Positions 1-4,354 of a stretch of DNA of 5,742 nucleotides are shown one piece after another. Source of the DNA: Nitrospiraceae bacterium (GTDB lineage Bacteria; Nitrospirota; Nitrospiria; Nitrospirales; Nitrospiraceae); assembly GCA_005800255.1 (NCBI GenBank), contig SYGW01000064.1, positions 1-5,742 of the forward strand, in the 5' to 3' direction. The notes under the pieces are model-generated. The model was not told the origin of the DNA, did not search any database, and saw only the letters and a list, made by a program, of their open reading frames with translations. Every line of letters begins with the position of its first letter. The first letter of the stretch is position 1. A program made the translations under genes and the position numbers.

Positions 1-176
1 AGGATATAGTCGATGTAGCTGTTCCCGTCGACGTCGTAGAGGCGGGCGCCTTTGGCTCGTTTGATGAACCGGGGTTGGCCTCCGACGGAGCGGAAGGCCC
101 GCACTGGACTATTCACCCCTCCGGGAATCAACTGCTGGGCGCTGGCAAATAGTTTGGCGGAACGAGTTGTTTTCAT
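1..176 (-). CDS. hemL: Glutamate-1-semialdehyde 2,1-aminomutase, N-terminal 58 codons (cut by window edge)
   Basis: HemL is a PLP-dependent cytosolic enzyme that converts glutamate-1-semialdehyde to 5-aminolevulinate, the C5-pathway entry to heme and other tetrapyrroles. Reading the minus strand from the ATG at 176-174 gives an open frame to the window edge: 58 full codons plus two bases. The family's N-terminal signature is plain: [18 protein letters not shown] (residues 16-33), then [15 protein letters not shown] (37-51) and YIDYI (54-58). The family is usually about 425-430 residues, so only the N-terminal segment is here; the PLP lysine lies outside the window. The chosen start leaves 15 residues before LIPGG, as in other HemL proteins. 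An in-frame ATG lies seven codons upstream (197-195), but the best promoter puts transcription start below it. No Shine-Dalgarno sequence precedes the chosen start, so the mRNA may be nearly leaderless. Identity is secure from motifs; the exact start is less so. Confidence 0.93.
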   Translation of the reverse strand, partial: MKTTRSAKLFASAQQLIPGGVNSPVRAFRSVGGQPRFIKRAKGARLYDVDGNSYIDYI

Positions 177-187
177 AATGGGGGCGC

Positions 188-216
188 ACAGTACCATGCA
201 GCGGGTTATCGGTCAA
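188..216 (-). promoter_or_regulatory. Candidate sigma-70-type promoter for hemL
   Basis: On the minus strand, TTGACC (216-211, five of six matches to TTGACA) is followed after 17 bases by TACTGT (193-188, three of six matches to TATAAT). Transcription would start near 181, about five bases before the hemL ATG at 176. That fits the missing ribosome binding site and argues against the upstream in-frame ATG at 197. The site lies between the palindromic element and hemL, so hemL could be transcribed independently of the RNase/barstar pair. Spacing and the -35 are good; the -10 is weak. Confidence 0.45.
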
Positions 217-230
217 GAAACCCCAGTGGT

Positions 231-353
231 AGGCTGCTGAAAAAGCTTGCCAGTATCGTTCTCGCCTCGAACGCATCCTCAACGTAGCCAGGGGCTACGC
301 CTCCGGTGCCTTCATCGGCTGCGGCTTCGCTGAACGGGATTTTTGAACAGCCT
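231..353. repeat. 123-bp palindromic interspersed element (MITE/REP-like)
   Basis: The ends are an imperfect inverted repeat: AGGCTGCTGAAAAA at 231-244 and, read on the other strand, AGGCTGTTCAAAAA at 353-340 (12 of 14 identical). The centre is a perfect hairpin, CGTAGCC (283-289) with loop AGG and GGCTACG (293-299). The hairpin centre (291) nearly coincides with the midpoint of the element (292), so the whole unit is one large imperfect palindrome. It has no convincing coding potential. Elements with AGGCTG(T/C)T(C/G)AAAAA ends and a GTA-rich centre are, as I recall, scattered through Nitrospira genomes; copies cannot be checked here. It lies between barstar and hemL, two bases from the barstar stop codon. 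Its RNA could fold and slow transcription out of the barstar gene, but no U-tract follows the central hairpin, so I do not call it an intrinsic terminator. Confidence 0.75.
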
Positions 354-355
354 CC

Positions 356-883
356 CTAGGTTCGCTTTGTGGGAGCGTTGGGTTTGGCCGGCTCTGCACT
401 GATCTCGCTCATTTCCCAGCGGGTCCGCTGGGATTTCTCCCGCTTTGATACGGCGAACAATATGTGAAACGGCGTTGCGCGTTTCGCGCCCCTGCCAGCC
501 TGGCCGCTGCCCCAGGCCTCTCCCGCATCATTCAAGACTTCCAGAAAGGTTTCATATTCGTCTTCGTCGTTTGGCAGGACCTGCGCCGCATCGGTAATCA
601 GCACAATATAGCCCTTGGCCGGCAGCCACTCCAGGTCTGCCAGACATTCTTCCAGGGCATCCCAGTTGTGGCCGAAGTAGTCGGGAAAGTCCAAGGCGCG
701 GGAAAATTCAGTCAAGAGGCCGGAGGTGGTGTGACACCTGGCTCCCTTGATAATTTTTAATCTATAGCCATCAGGCACATGGATGAGCGACTCAGCCTTC
801 TGTCCGGATTTCACGACCAGTAAAGAAGACCAGGGCGCTTGGGTCGATTGCAGATAAGCGGGCAAGGTGAATTTGGGGGTCAT
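356..883 (-). CDS. Barstar-family ribonuclease inhibitor (immunity/antitoxin to the adjacent RNase)
   Basis: Encodes 175 residues. Barstar proteins are small cytosolic inhibitors that plug the active site of barnase-type RNases. The diagnostic segment is FPDYFGHNWDALEECLADL (residues 66-84), which aligns with barstar YYGENLDALWDCL: D75 takes the place of barstar Asp35 and E79 that of the key Asp39; barstar Trp38 is Glu here. The barstar fold probably spans residues 40-147, from YRLKIIKGARC to FHILFAVSK. Classical barstar has about 90 residues; this protein adds an N-terminal stretch of about 40, an acidic loop (NDEDEYE, 105-111) and a basic, proline-rich C-terminal tail (150-175). There is no signal peptide, so it should stay in the cytoplasm. 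Its ATG (883-881) overlaps the TGA of the RNase gene as ATGA, indicating translational coupling. The TAG stop (358-356) lies two bases from the palindromic element, which may have reshaped the C-terminus. Confidence 0.88.
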   Translation of the reverse strand: MTPKFTLPAYLQSTQAPWSSLLVVKSGQKAESLIHVPDGYRLKIIKGARCHTTSGLLTEFSRALDFPDYFGHNWDALEECLADLEWLPAKGYIVLITDAAQVLPNDEDEYETFLEVLNDAGEAWGSGQAGRGAKRATPFHILFAVSKREKSQRTRWEMSEISAEPAKPNAPTKRT

Positions 884-1281
884 GGTCTTGTATTCAACGG
901 GGTGAAGGTCCGGTAATGGTCGCCGCTGTAGTAGGCCCTGCCGTTGTTTTGTTCAATGACGATCCGCTCCGCATCCCGCGAGCGGCCTCGTATTTTCGGA
1001 TTCACATCATACTCGTGATAGTGGCCCGGGGGAAGGCGATGCTCGCGATTGTGAAACTCACGGCCTCCGACATAGCCTGGCAGGGGGTCGCCATGCCTGG
1101 CTTGGAGTTGTGCCAGGAGGTCTTGCGCCTTCTGAGGCGCGGTTGTCGTGGGAGATACCGACTCTGCTGCCTCCGCCCGTTTGATGAGCCAGGGGGCGGA
1201 AGGGCCATTCCATTGCCCGGGGGGAAGGGAGGCCAGGAGGGTCCAGAGGGCTAGGATGAGGAGGATCCACCGTTGAGGCAT
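880..1281 (-). CDS. Exported guanyl-specific ribonuclease, barnase/RNase Sa (N1/T1) family
   Basis: Encodes 133 residues. Members cut single-stranded RNA 3' of guanine through a 2',3'-cyclic intermediate. The catalytic domain is about residues 65-133. YVGGREFHNRE (70-80) aligns with RNase Sa VVFQNRE; HYHEYDV (87-93) supplies the general base E90 (RNase Sa Glu54); AERIVI (104-109) supplies R106 (Arg69); GDHYRTF (120-126) supplies the general acid H122 (His85). The full catalytic set is present, so the enzyme should be active. A basic-then-hydrophobic N-terminus (residues 1-19) followed by a linker and an AEA-A site (36-39) suggests Sec export, though the distance from the hydrophobic core leaves room for a membrane anchor. 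The start at 1281 is preferred because AAGGA lies 12 bases upstream on the mRNA and a promoter is correctly placed; the frame stays open to 1497, but that extension would bury the signal peptide. The inhibitor gene follows with an ATGA overlap. Confidence 0.88.
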   Translation of the reverse strand: MPQRWILLILALWTLLASLPPGQWNGPSAPWLIKRAEAAESVSPTTTAPQKAQDLLAQLQARHGDPLPGYVGGREFHNREHRLPPGHYHEYDVNPKIRGRSRDAERIVIEQNNGRAYYSGDHYRTFTPLNTRP

Positions 1282-1320
1282 GGCGATCGAGATCCTTTGC
1301 GGGTATGACGTGAGTGGAGG

Positions 1321-1350
1321 ACCGTAGCATGGGGTTTTGAAGAGGGTCAA
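1321..1350 (-). promoter_or_regulatory. Candidate promoter for the RNase/barstar operon
   Basis: On the minus strand, TTGACC (1350-1345, five of six to consensus) is followed after 18 bases by TACGGT (1326-1321, three of six), preceded by TG one base upstream as in an extended -10. Transcription would start near 1314, giving a leader of about 33 bases that contains AAAGGA before the RNase ATG at 1281. The hexamers closely resemble those proposed for hemL (TTGACC and TACTGT). Confidence 0.45.
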
Positions 1351-1372
1351 CGTGGCGGCGAGCAGAGAGGCT

Positions 1373-1401
1373 TTGCGGTGCTGGAACCCGTTTGCTAGAA
1401 T
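1373..1401 (+). promoter_or_regulatory. Weak candidate promoter for the four-gene operon
   Basis: TTGCGG (1373-1378) and TAGAAT (1396-1401, five of six to TATAAT) are separated by 17 bases. The -35 matches only its first three bases. The leader to the ATG at 1579 would be about 170 bases, which is long. It is listed as the best of several poor options. Confidence 0.2.
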
Positions 1402-1578
1402 GAGGCGCGCAAGGGTTCGGAGGCACAGCAGCCCTGCGTTCGAAGATAGAATGCGCAGTCCATCGCTCGTCCACCCGTGATCGCTTCCTCCATGCACAAT
1501 ACAACAACCGCTTGTACGATCGGTCCGGCTGGTGCCGAGCGTTCTATCCTCGACCGGCCGATCATGAAGGGAATGGCC

Positions 1579-2130
1579 ATGGCCCGTTTCAGCTTATTGA
1601 TTTCGTTCGCCGTGCTGATCGGCTGGTTTTCCACCGCGAGCATCGTTTCGGCGCAGACCAGCTCCCTCGATCATTCTCCAGCCGAGGTGGTGAAACGATA
1701 TTTGGGGCTGGATTATAAGGGAGCCAGGCTCGATGTCATGTCGATCGATACGGTCTTTTCCTACACGAATTGGCATGAAGAGCCCACGTGGGGGCAGGTT
1801 ATCGTGATTCGGGGTTTCACGGTGGCGGAGCATTACCGTCAATGGGACGTAATCGATCAATTCGAATTGATTATTCCGGTCACCTTTCAGGTTCTCGGTT
1901 CGGTGAATCTGAACACTGCCAGTTTCACCCAGGAGGTGAAGACGGAAGAGGTGCGGGTTCGCGTGAAAGCCGTCAACAATCGATGGAGAATTATCGAGCC
2001 GATGCTGCCGCCTCACGTGGGACAGAAGCGGATGGTGAATGTCGTGCGTGAAGCGTGGATAAAGGAAATCGACCAGGTGAAGCGAGATCTGCTCGATTCG
2101 TTACGGGACGAGTTGCGAAAGGCTAAATGA
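1579..2130 (+). CDS. Exported protein of unknown function, possible NTF2-like fold
   Basis: Encodes 183 residues from the ATG at 1579. That start is chosen because AAGGGA (1567-1572) lies six bases upstream and because it begins a textbook signal peptide: MARF, a hydrophobic core (LLISFAVLIGWF, residues 6-17), then a VSA-QT cleavage site near residue 25. Upstream in-frame starts at 1477 (GTG), 1564 and 1573 would push the signal peptide inward. The mature part begins with SPAEVVKRYLGLDYKGARL, then alternates strand-like stretches, including RVRVKAVNNRWRIIEP, and ends in a charged helix rich in Lys, Arg, Asp and Glu. An opening helix with SPAEVV, a strand-rich body and a late 'W-R-I-I-E-P' strand recall NTF2/SnoaL-like domains, but I do not recognise a named family. 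There are no cysteines in the mature part and no obvious catalytic motif. Its stop overlaps the next gene's ATG, so it leads the four-gene operon and probably acts in the periplasm. Confidence 0.8.
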   Translation: MARFSLLISFAVLIGWFSTASIVSAQTSSLDHSPAEVVKRYLGLDYKGARLDVMSIDTVFSYTNWHEEPTWGQVIVIRGFTVAEHYRQWDVIDQFELIIPVTFQVLGSVNLNTASFTQEVKTEEVRVRVKAVNNRWRIIEPMLPPHVGQKRMVNVVREAWIKEIDQVKRDLLDSLRDELRKAK

Positions 2131-2777
2131 TGGGAAAGACGTCAGTCGAGCTGTTGATTTTTGATCTGGACGGGACGTTGATCGAGTCCAAGTGGGATAT
2201 TGCCGCGTCGGTGAACCTCACGTTAGCCGAGTTGGGGCTGTCGGAGCGGCCACTCGAAGAAATCTTCGGGTTCGTGGGAGACGGAGTGAAGCAACTGTTG
2301 CGCTTGTCGGTCGGCGAGAACAGCCGGGTCACCTACGATGAGATCTTACGGGTGTTCAGGGGGCAATACCTGGCTCATTGCCTCGATCGCACCACGTTCT
2401 ATCCTGGCATCAGAGAGATGCTGACCCATTTTGCCGGCAAGCGGAAGGCCGTGGCCACCAACAAGGCGATCGAGTACACGAACGTGATTCTCCAAGGACT
2501 AGGGGCGGATCATTTTGAGTGTGTCGTCGGAGGCGATCATGGATTCGGATTGAAACCGGAACCCGGCATGCTGTTGCACGTGATGAAAGAATTAAATGTC
2601 TCACCCGAACAGACCGTGCTCATCGGAGACAGCACCAACGACATCAACGGCGGGCATAACGCCGGCATTCGTGTCTGTGCGGTCGGCTATGGGATGGGGA
2701 ACCGCGCCAAGATGGAAGCCTGCCAGCCGGACTGGTTTATCGAACGGCCGGAACAACTCATGGAGGTTTTTATATGA
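2127..2777 (+). CDS. gph: HAD-superfamily hydrolase, phosphoglycolate phosphatase type
   Basis: Encodes 216 residues, a normal length for the Gph/PGP group. These enzymes dephosphorylate 2-phosphoglycolate, which arises from DNA 3'-end repair or oxygenase side reactions, through an aspartyl-phosphate intermediate. All four HAD motifs are present: I, FDLDGT (residues 12-17; nucleophile D13, acid/base D15); II, VATNK (109-113, T111); III, GLKPEP (141-146, K143); IV, IGDSTND (166-172, D168 and D172, binding Mg). The cap lies between motifs I and II (residues 20-100), an alpha-helical C1 cap as in Gph. There is no signal peptide, so it is cytosolic, unlike its neighbours. The ATG at 2127 overlaps the upstream TGA (ATGA), with AAAGG five bases before it; a second ATG follows at once. 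Substrate specificity within HAD proteins is hard to read from sequence, so the symbol is tentative. The link to envelope proteases is unexplained. Confidence 0.85.
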   Translation: MMGKTSVELLIFDLDGTLIESKWDIAASVNLTLAELGLSERPLEEIFGFVGDGVKQLLRLSVGENSRVTYDEILRVFRGQYLAHCLDRTTFYPGIREMLTHFAGKRKAVATNKAIEYTNVILQGLGADHFECVVGGDHGFGLKPEPGMLLHVMKELNVSPEQTVLIGDSTNDINGGHNAGIRVCAVGYGMGNRAKMEACQPDWFIERPEQLMEVFI

Positions 2778-4354
2778 TGATTTACTCCCTACGCGTCACG
2801 GTGCTTCTCGTCGCACTCACTTTCAGTTTCGGTCTTGATCTCAATCCGACATTTGCCGCCTCGCCCAGCCTGGCGGATCGTGTGGTGGAACAGAAGCTGG
2901 CGAACGGGTTGACCGTGCTCATGGTCGAACGGCACCAGACGCCGGTGGTCTCCCTCAACATGACCTTTCGGGTCGGAGGGGTGAACGAGCAGATCGGCCA
3001 AACGGGCTTGGCGCATCTCTATGAACATATGGCCTTCAAGGGCACGAGGACGGTGGGGACGAAGAGTTACGAGAAAGAACGGCCGATCCTCGAAGAGCTG
3101 TTTCGCGTGGGAACCGAGTTGGAGCAGCGGCAACGGGATCTTGCCAAGCGGAATCAGGAGAAACCGGCCAGCCCCGAAGAACGCGCCGCCGTCGAGCGCC
3201 TCCAGAAACGATTCACGGAGCTACAGGAACAAGCGGGGCAGTTCGTGGCAGGCAATGAGATGGCCTTGCTCTACCAGCGACATGGAGGAGTCGGGCTCAA
3301 TGCCTCGACCGGCAAGGATCTGACCCGCTACATGATTAGCCTCCCGTCGAATCGCCTGCCCCTCTGGGCTGCACTCGAAGCCGATCGCATGGCGCACCCG
3401 GTCCTTCGCGAATTCTACAAAGAGCGAGGCGTGGTCATGGAGGAGCGGCGGTTGCGGAACGATGACAGCCCCAACGGCCTGTTGTTCGAAACCTTCACCT
3501 CGGCCGCCTTCCGCGCCCATCAGTACGGCATTCCGACGATCGGCTGGGAGTCGGATATTTTGTCGCTCACGCCGGCCGATACCGAAGCCTTCTTCAAATC
3601 CCATTACGGTCCCGACAATGCGACGATCGCCATCGTCGGCGATATCAATCCGAAGGAAGTCATGGCTTTGATCGAGCAGACCTTCGGTCAGATTCCGGCT
3701 GCGCCTCCGCAGCCGTCAATCGTGACGGTCGAGCCGCCGCAACGGGGGGAGCGCCGCGTGGAAGTGGAGTTCGATGCGGAACCATCGGTGGCCATCGGGT
3801 TTCATAAGCCGGCCTTGGGCCATCCGGACGACTATGTTTTCGACGTGATCGATGCGGTGCTGACCGAGGGCCTCACCTCCCGGCTCTATGTGAATCTGGT
3901 TCGCGACCGACGGATCGCCGCCTCGGTCAATTCCGATTCGAATTACCCCGGGGTCCGTTCCCCGAACCTGTTCGTGTTCAGTGCCACACCGCTCGTGCCT
4001 CATACGACGGCGGAAGTCGAAGCGGCCATCTATGCCGAGCTTGAACGGCTCAAGACGGAGCCAGTCTCCGCCAAGGAATTGGAGAAGGTGTTGAGCAATC
4101 TCGACGCGGATTTAGTGCGGGCGCTCCGGTCCAACGGGGGCCTCGCCTCGCAGTTGGCCCTCTACCAGACGGTGGCGGAAGATTGGCGCTATGCGTTGAA
4201 GGCCCGGGACAAAATTGCGGCTGTGACGCCGGCGGATATCCAGCGGGTGGCGGCTGAGTATTTTACGAAGACGAACCGGACGGTAGCGACGTTGGTGAAG
4301 AAGGTCGGAGAAAAAAAGATCGCGCCGGCGCCAAAACATGAGGTGGCGCGATGA
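2774..4354 (+). CDS. Exported M16 family zinc metallopeptidase, catalytic subunit
   Basis: Encodes 526 residues. It has a signal peptide (hydrophobic core about 7-20, cleavage after TFA near 28), so it acts in the periplasm or beyond. The N-terminal M16 domain begins at LANGLTVLMVERHQTPVVS. The inverted zinc motif HLYEH (81-85) supplies H81, H85 and base E84; ERGVVMEE (217-224) supplies the third ligand, E224. Between them sits a charged, coiled-coil-like insert (about 98-160) that widens the usual spacing of roughly 75 residues to about 140; as I recall, similar inserts occur in a bacterial M16 subgroup. The C-terminal domain (about 325-515) resembles the non-catalytic M16 domain, but where partners have an Arg-x6-Tyr substrate pair it has R377 with S384. 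GGAGG (2762-2766) lies seven bases before the ATG, which overlaps the gph stop. The next gene supplies what is missing, so I infer a heterodimer. Confidence 0.93.
   Translation: MMIYSLRVTVLLVALTFSFGLDLNPTFAASPSLADRVVEQKLANGLTVLMVERHQTPVVSLNMTFRVGGVNEQIGQTGLAHLYEHMAFKGTRTVGTKSYEKERPILEELFRVGTELEQRQRDLAKRNQEKPASPEERAAVERLQKRFTELQEQAGQFVAGNEMALLYQRHGGVGLNASTGKDLTRYMISLPSNRLPLWAALEADRMAHPVLREFYKERGVVMEERRLRNDDSPNGLLFETFTSAAFRAHQYGIPTIGWESDILSLTPADTEAFFKSHYGPDNATIAIVGDINPKEVMALIEQTFGQIPAAPPQPSIVTVEPPQRGERRVEVEFDAEPSVAIGFHKPALGHPDDYVFDVIDAVLTEGLTSRLYVNLVRDRRIAASVNSDSNYPGVRSPNLFVFSATPLVPHTTAEVEAAIYAELERLKTEPVSAKELEKVLSNLDADLVRALRSNGGLASQLALYQTVAEDWRYALKARDKIAAVTPADIQRVAAEYFTKTNRTVATLVKKVGEKKIAPAPKHEVAR

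Larger units (their letters stand above)
1282..1578. other. Divergent intergenic region between the RNase/barstar pair and the four-gene operon
   Basis: This 297-base stretch separates two divergently transcribed units. The RNase promoter candidate is at 1350-1321. For the plus-strand operon the best I can offer is TTGCGG (1373-1378), 17 bases, TAGAAT (1396-1401), a weak match; a second TAGAAT at 1447-1452 has no matching -35. A plus-strand frame open from GTG 1477 continues into the 183-residue protein, but the signal peptide and ribosome binding site place the real start at 1579. I see no RNA gene, riboswitch, operator palindrome or other coding region here. Confidence 0.5.

Noticed and set aside
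52..240. Plus-strand open frame of 62 codons
   Set aside because: It lies opposite the start of hemL, whose conserved N-terminal motifs read clearly on the minus strand, and it runs into the palindromic element.
283..299. Central hairpin of the palindromic element as an intrinsic terminator
   Set aside because: The seven-base stem has no run of T after it on either strand, so it is better explained as the centre of the repeat.
231..353. CRISPR or RNA gene at the palindromic stretch
   Set aside because: There is one large imperfect palindrome with matching ends, not several spaced repeats, and no tRNA-like arms are present.
464..760. Plus-strand open frame of 98 codons
   Set aside because: It lies wholly opposite the barstar gene and has no recognisable motif or ribosome binding site.
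916..1254. Plus-strand open frame of 112 codons
   Set aside because: It is antisense to the RNase gene, whose catalytic residues are all conserved, and has low-complexity composition.
1282..1497. N-terminal extension of the RNase gene by 72 codons
   Set aside because: It would bury the signal peptide, crosses the best promoter and ignores the AAGGA site ahead of the ATG at 1281.
1477..1578. Longer start for the 183-residue exported protein (GTG at 1477 or ATG at 1492, 1564 or 1573)
   Set aside because: The signal peptide begins at 1579, and AAGGGA lies at the right distance only for that ATG.
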